A DNA stretch of 64,000 nt from contig JAMFSK010000114.1 in NCBI GenBank assembly GCA_026225235.1, forward strand, positions 310,001-374,000, written 5' to 3'. Below the pieces are notes generated by a model that saw nothing but the letters and a program-made list of their open reading frames with translations, was not told where the DNA came from and ran no database searches. This DNA is from Burkholderiales bacterium. GTDB lineage: Bacteria; Pseudomonadota; Gammaproteobacteria; Burkholderiales; Burkholderiaceae. A program made the position numbers and the translations under genes. Below are positions 1 to 8,001 of this stretch, piece by piece (position 1 is the stretch's first letter; each line of letters opens with the position of its first letter).

Positions 1-264
1 GCGGGCGAACGCATGCGTCTCGAGGGCTTCGTGGAGACCAGCGGCGTGTGCACCGACCCGCGCTACCGGGGAAGGCAATACGCTCGCGTGCTGGTCAGCG
101 CAATCGCCGAGCAAATTATCGAACGGGGCGAGACCACCTTTCTGCACGTCCGACAAGGCAATCCCGGCGCCGCCGCAATTTACGAAAAGCTTGGATTCTC
201 GGTACGGGCGACCTTCGAGATCGCCGGAATCACCCGCCGGTTGCCTACGGCCGAGCAGGCATAG
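1..264 (+). CDS. GNAT-family acetyltransferase, C-terminal part
   Basis: The gene enters from the left edge, so its start is not in the window. The 87 visible residues show the acetyl-CoA-binding core of GCN5-related N-acetyltransferases: VCTDPRYRGRQYARVL matches the V-x-T-x-P-x-x-R-x-x-G pyrophosphate-binding motif A, and NPGAAAIYEKLGF is the usual motif B end, as in FR47-like members. The reading frame is open from base 1 to the TAG at 264. Family knowledge gives transfer of an acetyl group from acetyl-CoA to an amine; the substrate cannot be told from this fragment. No gene lies between it and the H-NS-like gene 140 bp downstream. Confidence 0.85.
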   Translation, partial: AGERMRLEGFVETSGVCTDPRYRGRQYARVLVSAIAEQIIERGETTFLHVRQGNPGAAAIYEKLGFSVRATFEIAGITRRLPTAEQA

Positions 265-405
265 CTCGCCAATGTGTCGACATTCGCACTACGATTGTTC
301 CGATGTTGCGAAGAGTCTATTCACCTGCATGGCCTGTATCTAATCACGCACAAAAACTATATTCGTGACTTCTGATGTGCGCTACGGCCTCGCGTCGTGC
401 AAGAC

Positions 406-705
406 ATGCCCTCATACGAAGAACTGTTGACGAAAAAAGCGCAGCTCGATGCCGAGCTTAAAAAAGTCTTCCTCGATGAACGCAAGCTCGCGATCGATGA
501 CATGCGGCAGAAAATGGCTCGCTACCGCATTTCGATCAGCGAGCTGTTTGGAAGACGGCGCAACGCCGAGACTCGCAAGCGGCCCGCACCCAAATATCGG
601 GACCCTGCGAGCGGTGCCACGTGGTCCGGCCGCGGCAAGCCGCCGGTCTGGATTAAGGAAGCGACTGACCGAAACGCCCTGCTGATAGTCGAGTCGGAAA
701 CCTAA
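406..705 (+). CDS. H-NS family nucleoid-associated protein
   Basis: A small basic protein of 99 residues (102 if the in-frame GTG at 397 is used). The N-terminal half (about residues 1-45) is a charged, coiled-coil-like oligomerisation segment. The C-terminal part has the H-NS DNA-binding signature, here YRDPASGATWSGRGKPPVWI, with the R-G-K-P loop equivalent to the AT-hook-like QGR loop. Family knowledge: it binds curved AT-rich DNA and silences transcription, often of acquired genes. No clear ribosome-binding site decides the start; ATG 406 is chosen because H-NS proteins of this group begin M-P-S-Y. Burkholderiales carry several paralogues, so no symbol is given. Confidence 0.9.
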   Translation: MPSYEELLTKKAQLDAELKKVFLDERKLAIDDMRQKMARYRISISELFGRRRNAETRKRPAPKYRDPASGATWSGRGKPPVWIKEATDRNALLIVESET

Positions 706-713
706 GTGTGATG

Positions 714-754
714 TCCCGCCAGGATCGGTGAGCCGAACACGATCCTCAGCGGGA
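714..754 (+). terminator. Hairpin downstream of the H-NS-like gene
   Basis: Bases 714-727 pair with 740-754 around a 12-base loop, forming a 14-bp stem with one bulged base. It begins 9 bases after the stop codon of the H-NS-like gene, so termination is the natural reading. There is no strong T run after it, so efficiency is uncertain. Confidence 0.45.
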
Positions 755-961
755 TCTGTAACAGGCAGTCTGCACAACCGGGTCGATTCAGTGCTAACAG
801 CACCTCGCGAGTGATGCGGGCGATGACTTCCAGGGTCAATCTTTAAAGCGTAATAGACGTATGGCAATCTGAGGCGACCACCCCGGCCGGCGCCTTGCCG
901 TAAGATGGAGTCCGCCCAGGCGCTCCCACCGACGCCTTCCTCCTGTTCCGACCCCTTGATC

Positions 962-2167
962 ATGACCCGTCGCTTTATCCGCCTTGCCATCGTGCTGGGC
1001 CTTATCACTGCTGTCGGTCCGTTTGCGATCGACATGTACCTGCCCGCCCTCCCCTCGATCGGCGGCGCGCTCAACGCCACGCCAGCTCAGGTGCAGGCGA
1101 GCCTGATGGCGTTCTTCGTCACACTCGGACTCTGCCAGCTCGTCTACGGGCCGCTCGCTGACATGATCGGCCGCAAGACGCCGATCTATGTCGGCCTCGC
1201 GATCTTCACGGTCGGCAGCATCGGATGTGCGTTCTCGCCGACGATCAATGTCCTGATCGGCTTCCGCGCGGTCCAGGCGCTGGGGGCCTGTGCGGGCATG
1301 GTCGTGCCGCGCGCCATTGTGCGTGACCTGCATACGGGCCACGACGCCACGCGGCTCATGTCGCTGTTGATGCTGGTGGTGAGCGTGTCACCGATCCTGG
1401 CGCCCTTGACGGGGAGCTTCATCATTGCGGCGTTCGGCTGGCGCGGGGTGTTCTGGGCGCTGACAGTCGCAGCCGCGATCGCTTTCGTGCTCGCCGCCAC
1501 GCAATTGAAGGAAACGCGGGAGGCACATCACCGCGCCGAGAGTTCATGGGCCAGCGCGTTCGCCGGCTATCGCAAGCTGCTGACCGACCCGACCTTTCTT
1601 GGCCTGACCTTTGTCGGCGCGTTCGGTCTGTCGTCGTTTTTCGTTTATCTCGCGAGCGCCTCGTTTGTGATCATCAATCACTATGGCCTGAGCCCCACGA
1701 TGTTCAGCCTGTGCTTCGCGGTCAATGCGGCGTCATTTTTCGGGGTCAGTCAGCTCACGGCGCGCCTAGCGGCCCAACACGGCTTGCCTAAGGTCATCCG
1801 CACAGCCGTTACCGGTTTTGCGATCGCAATGAGCGCGGTCGCTTTGCTGTTCCTGGCCGGCGTCGACAGCCTGCCGCTCATGATGATTTTCTTGTTCATC
1901 GGCTATGGATGCCTGGGTCTGGTGCTGCCGACCACGGCCGTACTGTCCCTCGAAAATCACGGCGCAATCGCTGGCACGGCTTCAGCCCTCCTGGGGGCGT
2001 TGCAGTTTGTCGTCGGTGCTGCGGTGATGGCGGTGGCCGGTATCTTTACAAACGGGACACCGAAGCCGATGGTCGTGGGCATCGCGGTGTGCGCGCTTAC
2101 CGCGTTCGTGATCGCCCGGTTCACCCTGCGTACCGGGGCGCCCGGTCTGGCGCACACGACGGAATAA
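962..2167 (+). CDS. Bcr/CflA-type MFS drug exporter
   Basis: A 401-residue protein with about twelve hydrophobic segments. The first helix runs into the acidic motif FAIDMYLPALP (about residues 21-31), characteristic of the Bcr/CflA drug:proton antiporter branch of the DHA1 family. The loop 2-3 motif A, GPLADMIGRK, lies at about 63-72, and the TM5 motif C-like VSVSPILAPLTGS follows. Family knowledge: inner-membrane efflux of antibiotics such as bicyclomycin, chloramphenicol or sulfonamides; the substrate here is unknown. ATG 962 is preferred over the in-frame ATG at 905 because the 19 extra residues are hydrophilic and absent from the family. It stands alone, with no adjacent regulator. Confidence 0.88.
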   Translation: MTRRFIRLAIVLGLITAVGPFAIDMYLPALPSIGGALNATPAQVQASLMAFFVTLGLCQLVYGPLADMIGRKTPIYVGLAIFTVGSIGCAFSPTINVLIGFRAVQALGACAGMVVPRAIVRDLHTGHDATRLMSLLMLVVSVSPILAPLTGSFIIAAFGWRGVFWALTVAAAIAFVLAATQLKETREAHHRAESSWASAFAGYRKLLTDPTFLGLTFVGAFGLSSFFVYLASASFVIINHYGLSPTMFSLCFAVNAASFFGVSQLTARLAAQHGLPKVIRTAVTGFAIAMSAVALLFLAGVDSLPLMMIFLFIGYGCLGLVLPTTAVLSLENHGAIAGTASALLGALQFVVGAAVMAVAGIFTNGTPKPMVVGIAVCALTAFVIARFTLRTGAPGLAHTTE

Positions 2168-2254
2168 ATCACGCATAGCGCTTGCATTAATTTTGTTCGG
2201 GCCGTTAGCGCGATTCCGATTTAAATTGCGAACGTTATCGCCATTTATCCCATC

Positions 2255-3835
2255 ATGACCCTCTTGATCAAGAATCTGGCCGCCGCGCTTTGCAGCGCGT
2301 TTTTGCTAAGCGTTGCTCACACCAGCATGGCTGCCAATGCACCGTCGGCTCCCGAACACCTCCCTCCCGGTATTGCTTGGGAACAGGGCGATGTGAACGC
2401 GGCCTTTGCCAAGGCGAAGGCGAGTAACAAGCCCTTGTTCCTCTACTGGGGCGCCGTATGGTGCCCACCGTGCAACCAGGTCAAGGCGACAATTTTTACT
2501 CAGCAAGCGTTCAAGGAACGGTCGACCTTCTTTGTGCCCGTGTTTCTCGATGGCGACAGCGAGAGCGCACAAAAACTGGGCGAGCGCTTCAAGGTGAAGG
2601 GCTACCCGACCATGATCCTGTTCCGGCCCGATGGCACGGAGATCACGCGCCTGCCGGGGGAATCCGATCCGGCGCGCTATATGGAAGCACTCTCGCTTGG
2701 CATGAACGCAACGCATTCGTTCAAACAAACGCTCGCGAGCGCGCTTCAGGACAACGCGAAGCTGAGCGCGGATGAGTGGCGCACGCTGGCGGACTATTCC
2801 TGGGATGTCGACGCTTCGCTGCCGATGGCTAACGACCAGCTCGCGACCACCTTGCAGACCCTGGCGCGACATGCACGCGCGAATCACGCTCCGAACGAGG
2901 CGCTGCGGTTTGAACTCAAGGCCGTCACGAGCATGGCGTCCGCCACGCCGCCGCAGCACGGCGCGATCGACAAGGCCCTTGCCTTGCAGGCGACGCAGAC
3001 CGTACTTGCGAGCCAGTCGCTGAGCCGCAGCAACTTCGACGTGATCGCGGACTCCCCCGCGGAAGTCACCACATATCTAAGCGCACCCGGCACCTCGCAA
3101 CGCACGCAGTTGGCCAAGCAATGGGACGCTGCGCTGACGACGCTGATGACCGACCCCTCGCTCTCGACGACCGACCGTCTGTCGGCACTGTATGGTCGCG
3201 TCGAACTCGCGAAGCTCGACACGCCGAAGGGCGCTCCATTGCCCCAGGCGTTGCTCGATACCGTTCAACAGCAAGTGGCATTGGCCGACAAGAACACGAG
3301 CAACCCGTATGAGCGTCAATCCGTGATCGACGAGGCCGCCGAGACGCTCACCGATGCCGGGCTGCTCGATCAATCCGACACACTGCTGAAGGCCGAACTC
3401 AAGCGTTCGCCCGCGCCGTACTACTTCATGTCCGGGCTGGCGCGCAATGCCAAGGCTCGCGGCGATAAGGCGGGCACCCTTGCCTGGTACAAGCAGGCTT
3501 ACGATGCCTCAAAGGGTCCGGCGACCCGACTGCGTTGGGGTGTGACGTACATAAGCAATGTGATGGAGCTTTCTCCCGGCGACGATACCCGCGTGCAGAC
3601 CATTGCAGCCGACATGCTCGACCAACTTGGTGAGACACACGACGCCTTCTACGGCAGGAATCGGAAGTCACTCGAGACCATGGTCTCGAACCTCGGGAAA
3701 TGGGACCAAGGCAATGCACACCGGGCCACCGTCAACAAGGTCGTGATGCAGTTCGAAGGGGTCTGCGGCAAGCTGCCAGCGAGTGATCCGCAGCATGCGA
3801 CGTGCGAAGACCTGATCAAGCCCGTGAAGGCCTAA
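2255..3835 (+). CDS. Periplasmic thioredoxin-fold protein with long helical C-terminal part
   Basis: A 526-residue protein with a signal peptide (residues 1-27, cleavage probably after TSMA). A thioredoxin domain follows (about 40-150) with the redox motif W-C-P-P-C (Cys70, Cys73) and the cis-proline loop GYPTM near residue 118. The long C-terminal part is alpha-helical and TPR-like (KARGDKAGTLAWYKQAYDAS near 410), and a C-x10-C pair near the end could form a disulfide. The domains point to a thiol-disulfide reductase or chaperone acting on exported proteins; the client is unknown. It is transcribed alone. Confidence 0.8.
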   Translation: MTLLIKNLAAALCSAFLLSVAHTSMAANAPSAPEHLPPGIAWEQGDVNAAFAKAKASNKPLFLYWGAVWCPPCNQVKATIFTQQAFKERSTFFVPVFLDGDSESAQKLGERFKVKGYPTMILFRPDGTEITRLPGESDPARYMEALSLGMNATHSFKQTLASALQDNAKLSADEWRTLADYSWDVDASLPMANDQLATTLQTLARHARANHAPNEALRFELKAVTSMASATPPQHGAIDKALALQATQTVLASQSLSRSNFDVIADSPAEVTTYLSAPGTSQRTQLAKQWDAALTTLMTDPSLSTTDRLSALYGRVELAKLDTPKGAPLPQALLDTVQQQVALADKNTSNPYERQSVIDEAAETLTDAGLLDQSDTLLKAELKRSPAPYYFMSGLARNAKARGDKAGTLAWYKQAYDASKGPATRLRWGVTYISNVMELSPGDDTRVQTIAADMLDQLGETHDAFYGRNRKSLETMVSNLGKWDQGNAHRATVNKVVMQFEGVCGKLPASDPQHATCEDLIKPVKA

Positions 3836-3907
3836 TCGACAACAGCGGCACACGCGAGGGTTAAACACGGGGGAAGTGTTGGACACAACGACACCCAGCA
3901 TCGTATA

Positions 3908-3956
3908 CATTGCACTTTTGCGAAGTATGCAATGCTGGCCATGACGATGGCGTCAT
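3908..3956. promoter_or_regulatory. Two inverted repeats ahead of the aldo/keto reductase
   Basis: CATTGCA (3908-3914) and TGCAATG (3928-3934) are perfect 7-base arms 13 bases apart. A second palindrome, ATGACG-N4-CGTCAT, lies at 3941-3956. Both sit 50-100 bp before the GTG start at 4007, where operators are expected. Which protein binds them is unknown. Confidence 0.35.
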
Positions 3957-4006
3957 GTCGTCAGTGAGCGCATTCCAGCGCCCCACCCTTCCGAAAGGAC
4001 TCCGCC

Positions 4007-5056
4007 GTGTCGCAAGTATTCGCCAGCCCGTCTGACCCACGTCGCTTCACGAGCCACTCAGGCAAGGAACTGACGTTTTCTTCACTCGGTTTCGGCAGTG
4101 CCCCATTGGGCAATCTGTATCGCGTCGTCAGTAACGAACAGGCGCGTCATACGCTAGAGGAAGCCTGGCGGCGTGGCTTGCGCTATTACGACACCGCACC
4201 GCTCTACGGCTACGGCCTTGCCGAAACACGCGTCGGCTCGTTCCTGCGCGAGCAACCGCGTGATAGCTACGTGCTGTCGACCAAGGTTGGCCGGCTGTTG
4301 CGACGTTGCGCGCCTGAACAGCGTGACGGGATTGGCAAGTTCTTTGACGTGCCTTCGCGCGAAGTCATCTATGACTATTCGTACGATGGGGTCATGCGCT
4401 CTTTCGAGATTTCATTCGAGCGTCTTGGTGCCGACCGCATCGATATCGCGCTGTGTCACGACATCGATATTTTCTCCCATGGCAGCGCCGAAGCGAGTGC
4501 GCAACGCACACGGGAGTTCCTCGACGGCGGCGTGCGTGCCCTGAGCGATCTGCGCAGCCAAGGCGTCGTGAGCGCCATCGGGATCGGCGTCAATGAATGG
4601 CAGGTCTGCGAGACCGTCGCCCGTCATAGCGATGTCGATTTGTTCCTGCTTGCCGGGCGCTACACGTTGCTGGAACAGGAGGCACTCGACTCCTTCCTGC
4701 CGCTGTGTGAGCAAAAGAACATGGGGGTCATCATCGGCGGCCCGTTCAATTCGGGCATCCTCGCAACGGGGCCGAAGCCGGGTGCGTATTTCAACTACGA
4801 GCCCGCTTCGCCACAGATCCTCGAGCGTGTCGGCGCCATTGAACGCGTCTGCCAGTCGCACGGCGTGGCCTTGCGTGACGCCGCGCTCCAGTTTCCGCTG
4901 ATGCATCCGGCCGTCGTCAGCGTCATTCCTGGCGCGATCACGCCGGCGGAAGTCGGCGGAAATGTCGACTCAATGAGCACGGCGATTCCCGCTCAATTGT
5001 GGCGTGACTTGCGCAGCGAAGGACTGCTTCGGGCGGATGCGCCGATCGCTGCCTAG
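4007..5056 (+). CDS. Aldo/keto reductase (D-threo-aldose / pyridoxal dehydrogenase type)
   Basis: A 349-residue TIM-barrel oxidoreductase. The active-site segment YDTAPLYGYGLAE supplies Asp62 and Tyr67, the catalytic Lys is K93 in STKVG, and the histidine-bearing strand is IDIALCHDIDIF. Together these give the Asp-Tyr-Lys-His tetrad of the superfamily. The GNLYRVVSNEQA start and the length fit the branch containing D-threo-aldose 1-dehydrogenase, L-fucose dehydrogenase and pyridoxal 4-dehydrogenase. NAD(P)-linked oxidation of a sugar or pyridoxal-like substrate is inferred. The GTG start at 4007 has a GAAAGGAC ribosome-binding site 7 bases upstream. The 3' end overlaps a short tandem repeat that duplicates the stop region. 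Confidence 0.85.
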   Translation: MSQVFASPSDPRRFTSHSGKELTFSSLGFGSAPLGNLYRVVSNEQARHTLEEAWRRGLRYYDTAPLYGYGLAETRVGSFLREQPRDSYVLSTKVGRLLRRCAPEQRDGIGKFFDVPSREVIYDYSYDGVMRSFEISFERLGADRIDIALCHDIDIFSHGSAEASAQRTREFLDGGVRALSDLRSQGVVSAIGIGVNEWQVCETVARHSDVDLFLLAGRYTLLEQEALDSFLPLCEQKNMGVIIGGPFNSGILATGPKPGAYFNYEPASPQILERVGAIERVCQSHGVALRDAALQFPLMHPAVVSVIPGAITPAEVGGNVDSMSTAIPAQLWRDLRSEGLLRADAPIAA

Positions 5057-5106
5057 GAACACGATCGCGGCTTAGGAAGGCGATCACTGCTTAGTCAAGG
5101 CGATCG
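5043..5106 (+). repeat. Imperfect 19-20-bp tandem repeat across the stop codon
   Basis: Units begin with CGATC at 5043, 5062, 5081 and 5101. The first three continue as a C/G-CTTAG- or CCTAG-type core. The first unit contains the end and TAG stop of the aldo/keto reductase gene; the next two repeat that stop region outside the gene. It looks like a small tandem duplication of the gene's 3' end. Confidence 0.6.
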
Positions 5107-5133
5107 AGGGGCGCCTTTGTCGACGCTTTCACC

Positions 5134-5829
5134 CTAGCGCGGCGGTTCGACAACGATGTACTGCACCTGGGAGCCGACGTATTGAGGTTGGTAATACGTC
5201 GAGCCACAGCGCTCATAAGTCACGCCGTTCGCGATCAGGCTCGAGCAGTTCGGCGGCAATGACGCGTACGCCGCGCCGATGACGACTGCGGTCATCCCGA
5301 CCGCTACAGCTGCGGTGACTGGGTCGTAGTACCACCCGCCTCCCCAGTAAGGTGGCGGCGGCCCCGGCGGATGGGGTCCAGGTCCAGGTCCAGGTCCAGG
5401 TCCGGGTCCTGGGCCTGGGCCGGGCGGTGGGCCGGGTGGTGGACCGGGTGGATGAGGTTGAGGCCCAGGGCCGGCCTGCGGATTCGGTCCGGGGCCGGGT
5501 CCTGGCTGAGGGTTCGGCCCTGGCCCGGGACCGGGTCCCGGATGAAGCGGCGGCTCACCACTCCCGCCACCGCCCGGACGAGGTTGCTCGCCGCCACCGC
5601 CCGGATGCGGATTGGGCTGCCCGCCCCCGCCGCTCAAACGAGGGCTGCGCTCTCCGCCACCACCTGGGCCAGGCCGCGTTCCGCCCTGGAAGCCCTGGCC
5701 GCCATGCGGCATCGGATGGACACTGGTGCGCGCGCCGCCCCGAAAACCAAACGCATAAACGTCGATCGATTGGGACACGAAGATACCCGCGACGGCCACG
5801 ACCGCTATCTGTTGGGCACGCTTCATCAT
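5134..5829 (-). CDS. Exported Pro/Gly-rich protein
   Basis: A 231-residue protein with an N-terminal signal segment (IAVVAVAGIFVSQSIDVYAF, residues 8-27). A low-complexity region rich in Gly, Pro, His and Asn follows (about 30-160), ending in a run of alternating Pro-Gly. The folded C-terminal part contains YYDPVTAAVAVGMTAVVIGA and a final Tyr/Gln/Val-rich stretch with two Cys (CSSL, ERCGS). This C-terminal pattern recurs in small exported proteins of Burkholderiales, but I know no function. Its ATG overlaps the stop of the upstream DUF2092 gene as ATGA, indicating translational coupling, so the two probably act together in the envelope. Confidence 0.75.
   Translation of the reverse strand: MMKRAQQIAVVAVAGIFVSQSIDVYAFGFRGGARTSVHPMPHGGQGFQGGTRPGPGGGGERSPRLSGGGGQPNPHPGGGGEQPRPGGGGSGEPPLHPGPGPGPGPNPQPGPGPGPNPQAGPGPQPHPPGPPPGPPPGPGPGPGPGPGPGPGPHPPGPPPPYWGGGWYYDPVTAAVAVGMTAVVIGAAYASLPPNCSSLIANGVTYERCGSTYYQPQYVGSQVQYIVVEPPR
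5375..5422 (-). repeat. Hexanucleotide tandem repeat coding Pro-Gly
   Basis: Eight 6-bp units on the + strand, GGTCCA four times followed by degenerate GGTCCG, GGTCCT, GGGCCT and GGGCCG. They lie inside the Pro/Gly-rich gene. The unit is a multiple of three, so copy-number change alters the length of the Pro-Gly run without breaking the frame. Confidence 0.8.
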
Positions 5830-6651
5830 TCCCCCAGCTCAAAGGGCGTAGTCGTTGCGCGCTGCAACTCGATGCGCTTCGCGGTGGCCGACGGCTTGTA
5901 GACGAACGCAGAAGGATCGAACGCACCGTTCAGGATCCAGCGATACGTGACTTCATGACGGGGACGCGCCGCCTGGGTTATCCGTGATGACCATCCGGCA
6001 AGGCAGCGGATGCGAGCCCTTGAGCAGCCAGATTTCCCAGCTCACATCGCTTTGCTGGTAGGCGTAGTGATTGCACCATCGTGAATCGACACGCTCGAGG
6101 CCGATAAAGAGTGCAGAGGTAATCACCGTGTCGTCTGGCTTGCCTTGCCCCCAATAGAAAAGGTCGGCAAGCGGCGCCTCGATGTTGTAGACCTCGGCCA
6201 GTTCGCGCACCAGCGCGTCGAGCGTGCCCGGCGCCGGACTCTCCGAGTAAAAGCCCGTAGCCGTGTTGAAGATGACAAAGGTCTTGCCGTCGTAGATAAG
6301 CCCTTTGTCCTTGCGACTGCCGGTGATATCGACGCGCATGCGATTGGGCCGCTGCACCTTGAGGTCGGTCTCGTGCAGGAAGCTGACCGTCTGACCGTTA
6401 TCGAGGATGGCATCGGTGGAGGTTTGAGCACGGACTTCGAAGCGGTCGAGCTTGCGCAGGAAGTGTCCCATTTTCAGGAGGGCATCCAGGGCCTGAGGCT
6501 GACGTTCGGGGGCCGCTTCACTTGCAGGCGCCGATGCCTCGGTCGAGGGCGCAGTTGCGGTTTGCGCGTGAAGCTCGATCGACGTCGCCCACAATCCGCA
6601 CAGCGCGAACGCCGTGCCTGCTCGCACCAGCATCACCTTAACCATTCGCAT
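5826..6651 (-). pseudogene. DUF2092 periplasmic protein gene with a +1 frameshift
   Basis: The first 232 codons from ATG 6651 (ribosome-binding site GAGGAACGG) give a signal peptide and a DUF2092 protein: FEVRAQTSTDAILDNGQT, VQRPNRMRVDI, YDGKTFVIFN and WEIWLLKGSHPLPCRMVI. The frame stops early at 5953. In the next frame the sequence continues as HEVTYRWILNGAFDPSAFVY and ends TTTPFELGE-stop at 5826, the expected DUF2092 C-terminus. The span of 826 bases is 3n+1, so one extra base explains it; C runs near 5978-5987 are likely sites. The true stop overlaps the next gene's ATG. DUF2092 proteins resemble LolA-like lipid-binding folds. It may be a recent mutation or a sequencing error. Confidence 0.8.
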
Positions 6652-7157
6652 ATCCGTTCCTCAATCAGACGTCGCACGGCAAAAGCGGACCACTCTCAGT
6701 TTCAGTAAGCAGGAAGGAGTTTGACTGCGAAATGTCGATTCGAGAATGATTATTTATTTATTGCGTTAATCATTAACGTGCCATTTTGATGGACTTGCGT
6801 TCATAAAAGAATCCTTTTGGACTCAATGACTTACTTCCACACCGCGCTGGCTGAGATGTATCACGGGCGAGGTCGCGAACAACGTGGCGTGCGGCGTTAG
6901 CGCGCGGCAGACGCCGCGTTATTCTGAGCCGATTGTCATCCCGACCTTTGAGGTTGCCATTCGGATCGTTGCCAATCGCAGGCGGAGGAACCGTGTGGCT
7001 GATAGCCACACGGCACATGGACTTCAGCAGTTACAGCATCCGATAGAAAAAACACAAACAGGCAAATCGCCATAGCAAGGTTAGAGAATCAGTTCAATGC
7101 CGCGGGAATCGTCAATGCCTTATCCTATTGGAATTTTTCACAAATTAGCTACTGTTT
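6652..7157. other. Gene-free 0.5-kb stretch with a perfect hairpin
   Basis: No convincing gene is seen here on either strand, and base composition is more AT-rich than the flanks around 6715-6800. A perfect inverted repeat with 10-bp arms (6991-7000 and 7004-7013) and a 3-base loop stands in the middle; no T run follows, so it is not a typical terminator. The promoter for the DUF2092 gene must lie near 6660-6780. Confidence 0.5.
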
Positions 7158-7595
7158 TTAATGAGGCTGCGGAGGATTGACGCAACGGAAGTAGCTAGTT
7201 TTCGCGTCCTGCCCCGCGGTTACGTCAACCACACCAATGTTCGTTTCATTGGGGATCATCAAAGCAATATAATTGATCCCCTCTTGAGGCCGTTGTTTGA
7301 CCGACGCAATGGCGTCCTCCTGTAATACCTGGCGACCTCCCCCTGCTTTAAATTGCCCAACGGTCTTCGCAACATACCAGTTACGACTAGTCTCGTTGAT
7401 TAACTGGCACTGCGCGTCAGGATCTGGCGACTTATACCCTGCGTAGAGGATTTTGCCATCGTCCAGCGACAACGATTGCACCACTCGCTCCATCAAGGGA
7501 TTCTGGTTCATATTGAAACTGCAAGCCGCGAATAGCGGCATGACCAGAGAGACAGCGACAAAGCGTGTCTGTGTGATCTTGATAAAATATGACAC
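7158..7595 (-). CDS. Small lipoprotein of unknown function
   Basis: A protein of about 145 residues. The signal segment VAVSLVMPLFAACS has a lipobox, L-F-A-A-C, so it should be lipidated and held at the outer membrane. The mature part is short and mixed, with Cys pairs that could form disulfides (DAQCQL and YFRCVN) and the segment GINYIALMIPNETNIGVVDV. I do not recognise a family. GTG 7595 is chosen because an AAGGA ribosome-binding site lies 10 bases upstream; longer in-frame starts only add residues before the signal peptide. GC content is lower than the neighbours, suggesting acquired DNA. It lies just downstream of the small exported protein gene and could be cotranscribed. Confidence 0.7.
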   Translation of the reverse strand: MSYFIKITQTRFVAVSLVMPLFAACSFNMNQNPLMERVVQSLSLDDGKILYAGYKSPDPDAQCQLINETSRNWYVAKTVGQFKAGGGRQVLQEDAIASVKQRPQEGINYIALMIPNETNIGVVDVTAGQDAKTSYFRCVNPPQPH

Positions 7596-7627
7596 GCTTC
7601 TGGATTCCTTAAAGAGCACTCGTTCGA

Positions 7628-7888
7628 TTATTCGCCCTTGGATTGGCCGTATGCGATACCGGCTTCCACTTCTGAGATCGCCTCGGCGACGAGCTTGCGC
7701 GCCGCTGCAGCGTGACCTTCCTTATTCTGCGTGACCCTGTGTAGGTGACTTTGAGCGTCTTGCAGCGCGTTGAGCGCGCCCTCCATGTCGGGCTGGCCGG
7801 CAAACGCGATGCCGATGCCAAGGCCGGTACCGGCTGCGAGAATAGCGACAGCGATCATTCGGACTGCGCTTTTTTTAAGAAAAGACAT
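7628..7888 (-). CDS. Small exported protein, divergent from the LysR-like gene
   Basis: An 86-residue protein: a cleavable signal peptide (SFLKKSAVRMIAVAILAAG..IAFA), then a short Ala/Gln/His-rich helix (ALNALQDAQSHLHRVTQNKEGHAAAARKL is one amphipathic stretch). Proteins of this type are often annotated as small periplasmic helical proteins of Burkholderiales; the function is unknown. ATG 7888 is chosen because AAGGA lies about 9 bases upstream, while the longer frame has none. It is read away from the LysR-headed gene at 8002, and part of this divergent pair is duplicated in decayed form at 10.4-10.65 kb. Confidence 0.7.
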   Translation of the reverse strand: MSFLKKSAVRMIAVAILAAGTGLGIGIAFAGQPDMEGALNALQDAQSHLHRVTQNKEGHAAAARKLVAEAISEVEAGIAYGQSKGE

Positions 7889-8001
7889 GTCGATTTTCCT
7901 TTTATTTTTAAAAAAATTGAGATTGAACAATGAGTCGAGGCATTGTATTGTGGCGCGCTAACTACGTAAAACGAATTGCCTGAATGGGGTGGATCAACGA
8001 A

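Noticed and set aside
412-1080. A minus-strand open frame across the H-NS and MFS genes
   Set aside because: It covers two clear genes and a hairpin and is Arg-rich.
5375-5422. The hexamer tandem repeat as a CRISPR or regulatory array
   Set aside because: The units are six bases with no spacers and code an in-frame Pro-Gly run.
6773-7018. An 81-codon minus-strand frame in the 6.65-7.16 kb gap
   Set aside because: It has no ribosome-binding site or domain, and part of it covers the perfect hairpin at 6991-7013.
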